Assembly: GCA_022865485.1 (NCBI GenBank)
Contig: JALHSZ010000019.1
Span: forward strand, 1-50,446
Length of the DNA stretch: 50,446 nt
From: Dehalococcoidales bacterium
GTDB taxonomy: Bacteria; Chloroflexota; Dehalococcoidia; Dehalococcoidales; BS750m-G39
Reading direction: 5' to 3'
Part shown: in pieces, positions 9,807-19,586 of the stretch
How the letters are laid out: every line of letters starts with the position of its first letter
How positions within the stretch are numbered: position 1 is the stretch's first letter
Position numbers and translations under genes: made by a program
The notes under the pieces: generated by a model
What the model was told of the DNA's origin: nothing
What the model saw: only the letters and a program-made list of their open reading frames with translations
Databases searched by the model: none

Positions 9807-11067
9807 ATAGTTTTAGCAGTTTATCTAAAGGCTCACCCTCAGCCACGGGACCGACCACCGCCAGACGAAGCTGACTTGAGACCAGCAGCTCCTGGGCCAG
9901 TTCTTTGAGTTCCTCGGTGGTGATGGTGTCAATAATGGCTATTAGCTGGTCAACGTTGAGAATCTCTCCGAGGAGAATCTCCTGCCCTCCCATCCAGCCA
10001 GCAACACTGCGGCTATCCTCCATGCGCAGCAGCAGACGCCCCTTAGATAGTTCCTTGGCTTTGGTCAGTTCCGCTTGGGGGACTGGCTCTTTAAGCTGGG
10101 AGAGTTGCTCCAGGATAGCCTTGATGGCTACCCGGAGTTTTTTGGGTTCTACCCCGGCGTAAACAGTAATCGAGCCGGTGTCAAGGAAGTGCTCGGCATA
10201 GCTATTGATGCTGTAGGCCAGTCCCAGCCGGTCGCGAATCTCGGTAAAAAGACGGCTGCTCATGCCTTCTCCTAGAATGACATTAAGCAGGTCAAGGACA
10301 AAGCGCTTGGGATGAAGCAAGGGCAGTCCGCTTAACGCCAGGCAGAGGTGGGCTTGCTCGGTGTCTTTCTTCTCAATATGGAGCCGGGGGAATGGTCGCT
10401 CTTTGTAGGCTGGATATTTGGGGTTAGGCTTCAGGTCAATCCATTCGCCCAGGGCTTGCTCGACGGCGCTTATCATCTCTCCGTGCCCTCCGGCACCAGC
10501 GATGCTGACCACGGTGTTGGTGGGTAGATATTGATGCGCCAGGTAGTCGACTATCGACTCCCGGCTGATGGCGGCTACTGATTCCTTACTGCCAGCTATG
10601 TCTCTCCCCAGCGGGTGTTGGGGCCACAGAAGCTCATCAATGAGCATGTTAACCAGTTGGGAGGGGGAATCCTTGCTCATATTAATTTCTTCAGTGATAA
10701 CCTGGCGCTCGCGCTCAATATCGGCCGGGTCGAACCTGGAGTTACGCAGTATATCGGTCAGCACATCCAGAGCCAGGGTGAAATGGGGTTGGGCTACCTT
10801 GCACCAGTAAACGGTTAGTTCTTTATCGGTGCCGGCATTGATGATTCCCCCCACCCCCTCGATTGCCTCAGAGATTTCCTTGGCGGTGGTGCGCTTGGGT
10901 GTGCCCCTGAAACATAGGTGCTCAATGAAGTGGGAAACACCCGCCTGCGGCTCGGTCTCATACCTTGAGCCGACACCGACAAAGATGCAGATTGATACCG
11001 AGCGGGTATGGGGCATAGTTTCGGTGATAACCCGCAGTCCGTTATCCAGAGTAGTCTTCTGGTACAA
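9805..11067 (-). CDS. M16 family (pitrilysin/processing peptidase-like) zinc protease
   Basis: HFIEHLCFRGT (HxxEH) and ERQVITEEINMSKDSP; DRLGLAYSINSYAEHFLDTGSITVYAG. Confidence 0.93.
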   Translation of the reverse strand: MYQKTTLDNGLRVITETMPHTRSVSICIFVGVGSRYETEPQAGVSHFIEHLCFRGTPKRTTAKEISEAIEGVGGIINAGTDKELTVYWCKVAQPHFTLALDVLTDILRNSRFDPADIERERQVITEEINMSKDSPSQLVNMLIDELLWPQHPLGRDIAGSKESVAAISRESIVDYLAHQYLPTNTVVSIAGAGGHGEMISAVEQALGEWIDLKPNPKYPAYKERPFPRLHIEKKDTEQAHLCLALSGLPLLHPKRFVLDLLNVILGEGMSSRLFTEIRDRLGLAYSINSYAEHFLDTGSITVYAGVEPKKLRVAIKAILEQLSQLKEPVPQAELTKAKELSKGRLLLRMEDSRSVAGWMGGQEILLGEILNVDQLIAIIDTITTEELKELAQELLVSSQLRLAVVGPVAEGEPLDKLLKL

Positions 11068-11131
11068 TTTCCTGCCTTTTCGATTAGAGATTAGATGGTA
11101 TTTTAACGGTATGCTTTATAGGGTGTCAATT

Positions 11132-11159
11132 TTGTAAAAAGGCAAAATTTATTATAAAC
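11132..11159 (+). promoter_or_regulatory. Promoter for the acyl-CoA ligase gene
   Basis: TTGTAA (11132-11137) - 16 nt - TATAAA (11154-11159); the -35 lies inside inverted repeat AATTTTG-N8-CAAAATT (11128-11149). Confidence 0.45.
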
Positions 11160-11203
11160 TAAATACATAGATAATCGTTGCCCAACGTGAGCAGGAAGTT
11201 AAT

Positions 11204-12772
11204 ATGGAAAAAACCTATAAGTACCAGAGCTTTATTCCCCAATATTACAATGTGACCACCAAGCTGATAGACGAGATGGTAGAAAAGGGGCTGGGGGATA
11301 AGGTGGCAGTGTACTACAAGGACAAGACTTATACCTATGCCGAAATGCAGAGTATGGTAAACCGGGTGGGGAATGCGCTTAAGATACTGGGCGTGCATAT
11401 GGAGGAGCGGGTGATGCTGGTCATGTATGATTCCCCCGAGGCTATGGCCAGCTTCTTTGGCGCCATAAAAATCGGCGCTATTCCGATGCCGATAAACTAC
11501 ATGTATACTATGCACGACTACCGCTACCTGCTAAATAACAGCCGTGCCCGCACCCTTATCGCCGACAGCGATTTTATTGAGGCGATTGAGGGCTTCAGGG
11601 ATAAGTTTCTCTACCTGGAGAATACTATCATCGTCGGCGAGAAGACCAGGGCTTATCACATCTCGTTTGATGACATCATTAGCCGTTGCTCCGATAAACT
11701 GGATGTGGCTTATACCACCTTTGAGGATGCCGCTTTCTGGAATTACACCTCGGGCAGCACCGGTGTGCCCAAGGCGGCGGTTCACCTGCAGCACGATGTC
11801 TTCAGCTGTATTGATAGCTATGCAAAGGCTGTCTTGGGTCTTACCCAGGAAGATATACTCTTCTCGGCATCAAAGTTTTTCTTCGCCTACGGGTTGGGTA
11901 ACAGCTTTTTTTATCCCTTAGCCCTGGGTGCTTCGGTGGTTTTGCTCCCCGACCGTCCTCGCCCCGAAACCATATACTCCACCATCACCCGCTATCGCCC
12001 CACGGTCTTTTTCGGCGTGCCCACGCTTTATGCCAGTATGCTGGAAGTAGAAGACACCGAAAAGAAATACGACTTTTCCTCCCTGCGTCTCTGTACCTCA
12101 GCCGGCGAAGCATTGCCCAAAGAAATCTTCCATGAATGGAAAGAGAGGTTTGGTCTGGAAATATTAGACGGTATCGGTTCCACCGAGCTATTACACATTT
12201 TTATCTCCAACCGCCCCGGTGACGTCAAACCGGGCAGCTCGGGCAAGGTGGTCCCTGGCTATCAAGCCAAGATTGTTGATGATGATGGTGAAGAAGTGCC
12301 CGATGGCGAGGTCGGCACTTTGCTGGTGCATGGAGAATCAACCGCCGCCTACTACTACCGCCATCACGATAAGACCAAAACCTCTATGCTGGGCGAGTGG
12401 TTTAATACCGGAGATAAATACTATCGGGATGCCGAGGGCTATTACTATTACCGCGGCCGCAGCGATGACATGCTCAAAGTCGGCGGTATATGGGTTTCTC
12501 CCATCGAGGTCGAAGACGCCCTGATTTCTCATCCTGCAGTGCTCGAAGCCGCTGTCGTGGCTAAGAAAGACGAGCATTTCCTGGTTAAGCCCAAGGCATT
12601 CGTGGTGCTGAAGAAAGGTAAGCACCCGTCAGAAAAGCTGGTCCAGGATATTAAAGCCTTTGTTAAGGAGAGCATAGCGCCCTATAAATACCCGCGCTGG
12701 ATAGAGTTCGTTAAAGACCTCCCCAAGACTGCCACCGGTAAGATACAGCGCTATAAGCTGAGGGAAGATTAG
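11204..12772 (+). CDS. Benzoate-CoA ligase-like acyl-CoA synthetase (ANL superfamily)
   Basis: YTSGSTGVPKAAVHLQHD, GIGSTELLHIFISNRPGDVKPGSSGKVVPGY, GEWFNTGDKYYRDAEGYYYYRGRSDDMLKVGGIWVSPIEVE, KTATGKIQRYKLRE. Confidence 0.88.
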   Translation: MEKTYKYQSFIPQYYNVTTKLIDEMVEKGLGDKVAVYYKDKTYTYAEMQSMVNRVGNALKILGVHMEERVMLVMYDSPEAMASFFGAIKIGAIPMPINYMYTMHDYRYLLNNSRARTLIADSDFIEAIEGFRDKFLYLENTIIVGEKTRAYHISFDDIISRCSDKLDVAYTTFEDAAFWNYTSGSTGVPKAAVHLQHDVFSCIDSYAKAVLGLTQEDILFSASKFFFAYGLGNSFFYPLALGASVVLLPDRPRPETIYSTITRYRPTVFFGVPTLYASMLEVEDTEKKYDFSSLRLCTSAGEALPKEIFHEWKERFGLEILDGIGSTELLHIFISNRPGDVKPGSSGKVVPGYQAKIVDDDGEEVPDGEVGTLLVHGESTAAYYYRHHDKTKTSMLGEWFNTGDKYYRDAEGYYYYRGRSDDMLKVGGIWVSPIEVEDALISHPAVLEAAVVAKKDEHFLVKPKAFVVLKKGKHPSEKLVQDIKAFVKESIAPYKYPRWIEFVKDLPKTATGKIQRYKLRED

Positions 12773-12776
12773 CCGC

Positions 12777-12799
12777 AAAGGGGGGCATGTCCCCCTTTT
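12777..12799 (+). terminator. Intrinsic terminator after the acyl-CoA ligase gene
   Basis: AAAGGGGG-GCATGT-CCCCCTTTT five bases after the stop codon. Confidence 0.75.
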
Positions 12800-12918
12800 G
12801 TCTGTCCCCACCCCACCTTGTTAGCACAGGTTTTTCGTCCCACCCGTCCCACCCTTAGAGGGTATTCACCCTCTAGAATTTCCTTGGGGTTACGTTCCTC
12901 TCCTCCTCTCCCCTCTGA

Positions 12919-12947
12919 TTGACTTAGCTAGCTGGCACTGCTAACAT
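12919..12947 (+). promoter_or_regulatory. Promoter for lysA
   Basis: TTGACT (12919-12924) - 17 nt - TAACAT (12942-12947), ending 7 nt before the ATG at 12955. Confidence 0.5.
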
Positions 12948-12954
12948 TGAGGAA

Positions 12955-14262
12955 ATGGAGTCTAAGCTGGTTCTATTTCCCTCAACGGCTGGGGTTAATA
13001 ATAAGGGACACCTGCTTCTTGGCGGTTGCGATACTGTCGGGCTGGCCGCCGAGTTCGGCACGCCGCTCTATGTCTTTGACGAGCTCGGCATACGCCGTCG
13101 CTGTGCCGAGTTTAGGCAGGAGTTTAGCCAGCGCTATGCCGATAGCGCGGTTTTCTATTCGGCCAAGGCTTTTATCAACAAGGCTCTGGCTCAGCTCTTT
13201 AATGAGGAGGGGTTGGGGCTGGATGTGGTCTCCGCTGGCGAGATGAGCGTTGTCCGTTCCGCTGGTTTCCCCATGGATAGAGTCTATTTCCCCGGCAATA
13301 ATAAGTCAGCCGAGGAATTAAAGCTAGCTCTGGAGTGGGGAGTGGGGCGCATCGTGGTGGACAATTTCCACGAGCTGGCGATGTTGAACGAAATCGCTGG
13401 TGAGCGGGGCGACAATCCCGATATACTTTTAAGACTTTCTCCAGGCGTGGACCCTCATACCCACCGCTATATCATCACCGGTAATCTCGACAGCAAGTTC
13501 GGCGTGCCTATGGTTCATGGTGAGAAGGCACTGGCTACTATCCTGTCTATGCCCCGGCTTAAGCTGCGGGGGTTACATTTTCATATCGGCTCGCAGATTC
13601 CCGAATTCGAGCCCTATCAGCAGGCGATAGACATTATCCTCGGCTTTGCCGCTGAGATGAAAAAGAAGCACGGCTTTGAGGTGGAGGAGCTGAGTATCGG
13701 CGGCGGCTTCGCTGTTCAATATACGCTGGATTCTCCCGCCCCACCCGTTGCCGACTATGCCGAGGCGATGACCTCTGGTATCATTAACGGATGCCAGAAG
13801 TTAGGTCTGGTACAGCCGCGGCTTATCATTGAGCCGGGGAGGTCGGTGGTGGGGCAGTCGGGGGTGGCGCTCTACACAGTGGGGGTGATTAAGGATATTC
13901 CCGGTGTCAGACGCTATGTCTCGGTTGACGGCGGCATGGCCGATAACATCCGCCCCGCCCTTTACGGGGCCAGGCATGAGGCGGTGGTGGCTAACAGGAT
14001 GGCGGAGAAAGAGACGGACAAGGTTACCATTGCCGGCAAGTTCTGTGAATCGGGGGATATAATTATCAAGGATGTCATGCTGCCCCCGCTTGCCGCTGGC
14101 GATATTCTGGCGGTAGCCGACTGCGGTGCCTATTGCCTGCCGCTGGCGAGCAACTATAACGCCTCGCTCAAGCCGGCTGTAGTTCTGGTTAAGGAGGGCA
14201 AGGCGCGGCTCATTCGGCGCCGCGAAACCTTCGAAGACCTGACCCGCGGTGATTTGGTTTAA
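12955..14262 (+). CDS. lysA: Diaminopimelate decarboxylase LysA
   Basis: FYSAKAFINKALAQLF, GLHFHIGSQIPEFEPY, LSIGGGFAVQY, EPGRSVVGQSGVALY, CGAYCLPLASNYN. Confidence 0.95.
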   Translation: MESKLVLFPSTAGVNNKGHLLLGGCDTVGLAAEFGTPLYVFDELGIRRRCAEFRQEFSQRYADSAVFYSAKAFINKALAQLFNEEGLGLDVVSAGEMSVVRSAGFPMDRVYFPGNNKSAEELKLALEWGVGRIVVDNFHELAMLNEIAGERGDNPDILLRLSPGVDPHTHRYIITGNLDSKFGVPMVHGEKALATILSMPRLKLRGLHFHIGSQIPEFEPYQQAIDIILGFAAEMKKKHGFEVEELSIGGGFAVQYTLDSPAPPVADYAEAMTSGIINGCQKLGLVQPRLIIEPGRSVVGQSGVALYTVGVIKDIPGVRRYVSVDGGMADNIRPALYGARHEAVVANRMAEKETDKVTIAGKFCESGDIIIKDVMLPPLAAGDILAVADCGAYCLPLASNYNASLKPAVVLVKEGKARLIRRRETFEDLTRGDLV

Positions 14263-14267
14263 GGAGA

Positions 14268-15290
14268 TTGGGTATGTGGCAGGTGGTTGGACAGGATAGG
14301 GCGGTCACCCTGCTCCAGCGTAACCTGGAGCGAGGGTCGGTGGCTCGTGCCTATCTTCTGGTTGGGCCTTCTCACGTGGGAAAGATGACCCTGGCTCTGG
14401 AGCTGGCTCAGGCGTTAAACTGTGAGGCGGCGGAACCCCCCTGCGGTGAATGCGACCCCTGCCGGAAAGTGGCTTCGGGCAAGCATGCCGATGTCCAGGT
14501 TATCGGCTTGAACTCCGGCGGCAATTCAAATGACAAGCCGCGGGCGGAAATCAGCATCGACCAGGTCCGGGAGATTCAGCATTCATCCAACTTGCCGCCC
14601 TTTGAGGGCAGGTGTAAGGTGTTTATTATTGACGGCGCCGAGTTGATGTCTAACGAAGCGGCTAACTGCCTGCTCAAGACCCTTGAAGAGCCGTCAGAAG
14701 GGGTAATCTTTATCCTGCTGACGGCTAACGACTCGGTTCTGCCGTCTACCGTGGTTTCTCGCTGCCAGCGATTGGAGCTACGCCCCCTCTCTACCCCTCA
14801 GGTAGAGACTGCTCTCAGTGAACGCCGCAGCCTTGAGTCGGCTAAGACCGAGCTTCTATCCAGGCTCTGTCATGGTCGTCTGGGCTGGGCATTAATGGCG
14901 GCGGATGATAATAGTCTGCTTCAGCAGCGAGCCCAGTTGATGGAAAGGTTGCTTGAGGTTATCAGGGGCGATAATGAGCAGCGTTTTGATTATGCTGCTC
15001 AACTGGCGGCTCAGTTCAGTCAAAACCGGGGTTCAGTTCAGGAAGTTCTGGATTTGTGGCTCGACTGGTGGCGCGACCTGCTCCTAGTCAAGCTCGGCTC
15101 TGGTGATACCATAACCAATATTGACCATGAAGCGGTGCTGGTTGAGATGAGCCGTGGTCATAGTCTGGCCCAGATAAGGGCTTTTATCGATAGTATTCAG
15201 GCGGCTGGTGAACAGCTTGAGCAGAATGCTAATCCGCGGCTGGTGCTGGAGGTGCTGATGCTCAGTATTCCAGGAAGGAGCGCTGTATAA
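14268..15290 (+). CDS. holB: DNA polymerase III delta' subunit
   Basis: AYLLVGPSHVGKMTLALELAQALNC, CGECDPCRKVASGKHADV, IDGAELMSNEAANCLLKTLEEP; followed by ricT-like gene. Confidence 0.92.
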   Translation: MGMWQVVGQDRAVTLLQRNLERGSVARAYLLVGPSHVGKMTLALELAQALNCEAAEPPCGECDPCRKVASGKHADVQVIGLNSGGNSNDKPRAEISIDQVREIQHSSNLPPFEGRCKVFIIDGAELMSNEAANCLLKTLEEPSEGVIFILLTANDSVLPSTVVSRCQRLELRPLSTPQVETALSERRSLESAKTELLSRLCHGRLGWALMAADDNSLLQQRAQLMERLLEVIRGDNEQRFDYAAQLAAQFSQNRGSVQEVLDLWLDWWRDLLLVKLGSGDTITNIDHEAVLVEMSRGHSLAQIRAFIDSIQAAGEQLEQNANPRLVLEVLMLSIPGRSAV

Positions 15291-15293
15291 ACT

Positions 15294-16112
15294 ATGGCTG
15301 ATATTGTAGGCATACGTTTCAAAAGGGCCGGCAGGGTTTATTACTTTGACCCCGCGGGCATTGAGATGGATGTAGGTGACTGTGTGGTGGTCAAGACGGC
15401 TCGCGGTCTGGAGTTGGGGTGGGTGGTCATTGCGCCCAAGCAGGTTTTGTCCAATGAGGTGACTGAGCCATTAAAACCCGTGGTGCGCAAGGCAGAGCCA
15501 GAAGATATTGAGCGTGCCAAAGATTTCGAAGCCAGGGAAGCCGAGGCTCTGGCTGAGTGCGGCCGATTGATAGAAAAGCTAGGGCTGCCGATGAAGCTAC
15601 TCGGCACGGAGTACAATCTTGATGGCAGCCGACTCACCTTCTTCTTTAGCGCTACGGAGAGGGTTGATTTCCGCGGGCGGGTTCGGGAGTTAAATAAGCG
15701 TTTTAAGGTAAGGGTTGAACTGCGCCAGCTGGGCCCTAGAGATGAAGCCAAGCTGGTGGGTGGCTTCGGGCGGTGTGGTCGTCCCCTGTGCTGCATGAGT
15801 TTCTTAACCGAGTTCTCTCCGGTTTCTATCAAGATGGCTAAGGAGCAAAACCTGCCGCTTAACCCGCTCAAGATATCGGGTGTTTGCGGCCGCTTGCTTT
15901 GCTGCCTGGCCTATGAGACCGAGCAGTACCATGCCATGAAGGAGAAGTTGCCCAAGCTGGGCCAGATGGTGTCCACGCCTATGGGGGTGGCTAGCGTGGT
16001 GGGGGGTAATCCCCTCAAGGAAACGGTGCTGGTTGAACTGGAGAGCCAGGCAACGGTGGAACTGCCGCTCAGTGATATTACTGTTGAAAAGCAGCTGCCC
16101 AAGAAAGACTAA
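15294..16112 (+). CDS. PSP1 domain protein, RicT/YaaT-like
   Basis: GIRFKRAGRVYYFDPAG, GGFGRCGRPLCCMSFLTEFSPVSIKMAKEQNLPLNPLKISGVCGRLLCCLAYE. Confidence 0.92.
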   Translation: MADIVGIRFKRAGRVYYFDPAGIEMDVGDCVVVKTARGLELGWVVIAPKQVLSNEVTEPLKPVVRKAEPEDIERAKDFEAREAEALAECGRLIEKLGLPMKLLGTEYNLDGSRLTFFFSATERVDFRGRVRELNKRFKVRVELRQLGPRDEAKLVGGFGRCGRPLCCMSFLTEFSPVSIKMAKEQNLPLNPLKISGVCGRLLCCLAYETEQYHAMKEKLPKLGQMVSTPMGVASVVGGNPLKETVLVELESQATVELPLSDITVEKQLPKKD

Positions 16113-16115
16113 GTT

Positions 16116-16622
16116 TCACTGAGGCAGGTATTTTTGCCATTGGTTCTGGCTCTGGCGGTAGCGGTAGGGTATGTAGAAAAAGCGGTCGCCGTGGGGTGGG
16201 GCTGGGGAACATAGCAATTTCATTCCCGCTTCACTTGGCGTCCTACCTGCCTTACGCCGATTGCAGGGTATGCAGGCGCTAACCACATTTTCCCAGAGGT
16301 GTTCACCACCCCGGTAGCGGGGTATGACGTGGTCTAGGGTAAGCTGGCTGGTCTGCTTGCCGCAGTACTGGCAGGTAAAGTGGTCACGCTGGAAAATCTC
16401 AAGGCGGGTTAGCTTTCTCTGGGGGCGGGGGCGCTTAATTATATAGGCTAAGCGTATTACCGAGGGCACGGGAAATTCTAGGCTGGTGGAGTGAATGAAG
16501 CCGACGCCGTTCTCCAGCATCTCCGCCTTGCCGTCCTGCAGCAGCACCACTGCTCGCCGCGCCCGACATACATTGAGCGGCTCGTAGTTCTGATTGAGTA
16601 CCAAAACGGGGAAATTTATCAT
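16116..16622 (-). CDS. HNH endonuclease family protein
   Basis: IFQRDHFTCQYCGKQTSQLTLDHVIPRYRGGEHLWENVVSACIPCNRRKAG. Confidence 0.92.
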   Translation of the reverse strand: MINFPVLVLNQNYEPLNVCRARRAVVLLQDGKAEMLENGVGFIHSTSLEFPVPSVIRLAYIIKRPRPQRKLTRLEIFQRDHFTCQYCGKQTSQLTLDHVIPRYRGGEHLWENVVSACIPCNRRKAGRTPSEAGMKLLCSPAPPHGDRFFYIPYRYRQSQNQWQKYLPQ

Positions 16623-16682
16623 GTCAAAGGCTTCTCTAGCTAGAACTACCCCATTTTAGCTAAAAACGGCGGGCAGTGCAAA

Positions 16683-17543
16683 CTAACGGTTTAGCTTGGC
16701 TGCTTTTTCGGGCGGGGGGGTCTTCTTTCGGCTGAGGGTGGCATCAGTCCGGTAGTGGGGGGCTAGGAGAGTTAAAAAGTTGCTTATTTTGGGGTCGACG
16801 AGCCTTGAACTTAGAGGAGGGTCGATTTCATCGGTGGTGCAGTTGGTGGTAACCACTGTCGGTAGCTGGTGGTTATAGCGGTGGTTGATAATCTGGTAAA
16901 GCTTCTCTTGTGCCCAGGGGGTGGTTGACTGCTTACCGAGGTCATCCAGTATAAGCAGGGGGGCGTTCTTGACCTCTTCGAAGAGCCGGTCGTAGCTCAC
17001 CGCGCTCTCCGGGCTGAAGCTGGAGCGCAGGTGGTCGAGGAAATCGGGCACGACCACGAATTTGACCAGCTCGCCGGCTTTGAGGCGATAGTTGGCAATA
17101 GCCGCCGCCAGGTGAGTCTTGCCGCAGCCGTTAACGCCCTGGAACACCAGCCAGTTTTCGGGCGACTTGGCGAAGTCGAGGGCGGCATCGAAGGCATATT
17201 TCAGGCTATAGCGCTGCTTCTGGGTCAGGTTGCCCCGCTTCCAGTCAAAATTGTCGAAGGTCATATTTTTGAGCAGCTTGGCTTCGAGGCCGCTGTATTT
17301 CCGCAGGCGGCTCTGGTGTTCCTTTTCCCGCTCCGGCAGTGTACAGCTACAGGGCACGGTGCGGCTGTAGTCCGGCTTGCCCGACGGCAGAAGAGGATGA
17401 ACGAACCCCGCTCCCTTGCAGATAGGGCAGGCTGAGCTTGGCGAAGCCTCTTCGCTTTTCTCAGCGTTGGATAATGTTTCCATATTTTTGCTTGAGGTAT
17501 TTATCCGGGCCTGTTTTTTTAGAATCTCCCCGATATGTTCCAT
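16683..17543 (-). CDS. DnaC/DnaI-like AAA+ helicase loader with N-terminal zinc-binding motif
   Basis: CPICKGAGFVHP...CSC, FQGVNGCGKTHLAAAIANY (Walker A), APLLILDDLGKQSTTPWAQEKLYQIINHRY (Walker B). Start taken at MEHIGEIL (17543). Confidence 0.85.
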   Translation of the reverse strand: MEHIGEILKKQARINTSSKNMETLSNAEKSEEASPSSACPICKGAGFVHPLLPSGKPDYSRTVPCSCTLPEREKEHQSRLRKYSGLEAKLLKNMTFDNFDWKRGNLTQKQRYSLKYAFDAALDFAKSPENWLVFQGVNGCGKTHLAAAIANYRLKAGELVKFVVVPDFLDHLRSSFSPESAVSYDRLFEEVKNAPLLILDDLGKQSTTPWAQEKLYQIINHRYNHQLPTVVTTNCTTDEIDPPLSSRLVDPKISNFLTLLAPHYRTDATLSRKKTPPPEKAAKLNR

Positions 17544-18180
17544 CGTCCCTACCTTCGGCTGTCCAGCGTTCCAGAATGGCGGAAATATAGCTCCATTTAC
17601 GTTTGTTATTACTGACGGCTTCTTTGATGGCGTCACTAATCCAGTTTTCGGGATAGACCTTGAGGGCATCACGCAGCTCTTCGGCAATCATCGGAGTGAG
17701 CATGCCGATATTCTGTTCATAAAGGCTAAAGATGTCGGGCGGCTCGGAAGCGTCAATCAGGGCGGGCTCTTTTAGCTCCAAGCCGCTCAACTTAAGCTCG
17801 CCACCTTGAAGCTTGGCCATAGTCTGCCTATCCGACTCGGTATTGAGCAGGTAGATGTCCTCGGGTGTGCCGTCTCTATCCATTACCAGGTGCAGGATAG
17901 TCCCCCGTTGGGCGGCCATCTCCAAGGCATTACGCAGCGCCTCGTCGGGCGAGCCTTTTGCTTCTTTAAGGCTGCTCATCAAGCTCTTGTTTCCCAGAAG
18001 CTCCCGGTAGCTGGTAAAGCGGGGATAGCCCCGCTTCTGGTAGAGCGTCTGAAAAATATGGAGGGTTGTTTTCAGCTCAGCGATATCGCTAATCTGTGGC
18101 AGCAACGTGCTGAAGAAAGCATTGGGCACGGCGGTGAACTGCGACTTAGCCGGGAAACCTTTAAACTGCTCCATAGTCAC
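17461..18180 (-). CDS. DnaD-domain replication initiation protein
   Basis: LYEQNIGMLTPMIAEELRDALKVYPENWISDAIKEAVSNNKRKWSYISAILERWTAEG is a DnaD/DnaB2 domain; next to dnaB and loader. Confidence 0.85.
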   Translation of the reverse strand: MTMEQFKGFPAKSQFTAVPNAFFSTLLPQISDIAELKTTLHIFQTLYQKRGYPRFTSYRELLGNKSLMSSLKEAKGSPDEALRNALEMAAQRGTILHLVMDRDGTPEDIYLLNTESDRQTMAKLQGGELKLSGLELKEPALIDASEPPDIFSLYEQNIGMLTPMIAEELRDALKVYPENWISDAIKEAVSNNKRKWSYISAILERWTAEGRDDGTYRGDSKKTGPDKYLKQKYGNIIQR

Positions 18181-18197
18181 CTAAACCAATACGGGCT

Positions 18198-19583
18198 TTA
18201 TAATAAGCTCAGTTCTTCGTTAGTAATATTGTCGAACTTAGCCATCTTGGGTTTGAAAAGTAGTTTTACCCTATCGGTAGGGCCATTGCGGTTCTTGGAG
18301 ATGATGATATCAGCCGGCGGCGGGTAGCTTTCCCCGGGGTGTTCCCGTTCCCAATCCTCTTTGCTAGTATAATAGTATTCATCGCGGTAGACAAAGATAA
18401 CGACATCGGCGTCCTGCTCGATGCTACCGCTTTCACGCAGGTCAGACAGGAGGGGTTCGTGGGAGGCTCGTCCCTCCGGGGCGCGGCTGAGCTGCGATAC
18501 CGCCAGCAGGGGCACATTAAGCTCGCGGGCCAGACCTTTCAGGGCTCGGGAGATTTCACTGACCTCCTGAACTCGATTATCAAACCTTCTATCCCCCTGC
18601 ATCAGCTGCAGGTAGTCAACGATGATCATATCAATACCCTGCTCAAAATGCAGACGGCGGGCTTTGCTTCTCATCTCTACCACCCGCAGTTGGGGGGTAT
18701 CATCAATATAGATTTTGGCTTCGGAGAGCTGGCCGATGGCATCCATTATCCTTTTTTCCTGCTCTTCGGTATGGAGCCCGAGGCGGATGCGCCTGGAGTC
18801 CACCTCGGATTCGCTGGCCAGTATGCGCCATACCAGCGGCTCCCGTGCCATCTCCAGGCTGAATAGAGCCACGCAAGCCCCCTGCTCTACAGCGGCGTTT
18901 CGGGCTAAGCTGAGGGCGAGACTGGTCTTACCCATGCTTGGCCTGCCACCGACAATAATCAGTTCCGAGCGCTGAAATCCACCCAGGAGTTCATCCAGTC
19001 CGGCGAAGCCGGAAAGCACGTAGGGCAACTGCTCCCTGGGGGCGCCTTCTTTCTCAAGGGCGGTGGTTTCAAAGTATGTGTCCAGCACCTGTCGGATGTG
19101 GGTGAGGTCCCTTCGGCTTCGTCCGTGGCGCAGCCGGAAGAGGATATCCTCCGCATCGTTGAGGCTGCGGTCGACATCAGGATCGGCCCGATAGGCGATA
19201 TTGTTAATCTGCCCGGCGGCGTCAATCAGTCGGCGCATTACCGATAGGCGGTAGACGATTTGAGCGTAATCTTCGATATCGAGGGAGGTAGGACATATTG
19301 ATATCAGCCGGCTTAGATAGGCGGCGCCACCGCAAGCCTCCAGCTTCCCCTGCCGGTCGAGCTCTTGAGCCACCGTTATCTGGTTTATGGCTTCGTCGCG
19401 TTCATAAAGCGATAGGCAGGCATCATATATCCAGGCGTTTCGCTCGGTATAAAAAGGTGATTTATTATCAAGTGGCACCAGCAGGGGGGCAACCTTGAAT
19501 ATTGCCGACCCGTCTATCAGCAGTGAGCCGATTACCGCTTCTTCGGCATCAACATCATGCGGCGGTAGTTTCTCGCCGTTCAT
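18198..19583 (-). CDS. dnaB: Replicative DNA helicase DnaB
   Basis: PPHDVDAEEAVIGSLLID, IIVGGRPSMGKTSLALSLARNAA, DMIIVDYLQLMQGD, SRALKGLARELNVPLLAVSQLSRAPE. Confidence 0.97.
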   Translation of the reverse strand: MNGEKLPPHDVDAEEAVIGSLLIDGSAIFKVAPLLVPLDNKSPFYTERNAWIYDACLSLYERDEAINQITVAQELDRQGKLEACGGAAYLSRLISICPTSLDIEDYAQIVYRLSVMRRLIDAAGQINNIAYRADPDVDRSLNDAEDILFRLRHGRSRRDLTHIRQVLDTYFETTALEKEGAPREQLPYVLSGFAGLDELLGGFQRSELIIVGGRPSMGKTSLALSLARNAAVEQGACVALFSLEMAREPLVWRILASESEVDSRRIRLGLHTEEQEKRIMDAIGQLSEAKIYIDDTPQLRVVEMRSKARRLHFEQGIDMIIVDYLQLMQGDRRFDNRVQEVSEISRALKGLARELNVPLLAVSQLSRAPEGRASHEPLLSDLRESGSIEQDADVVIFVYRDEYYYTSKEDWEREHPGESYPPPADIIISKNRNGPTDRVKLLFKPKMAKFDNITNEELSLL

Positions 19584-19586
19584 TGC

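Noticed and set aside
18339-18866. 175-aa + strand ORF
   Set aside because: Antisense to dnaB; shadow ORF.
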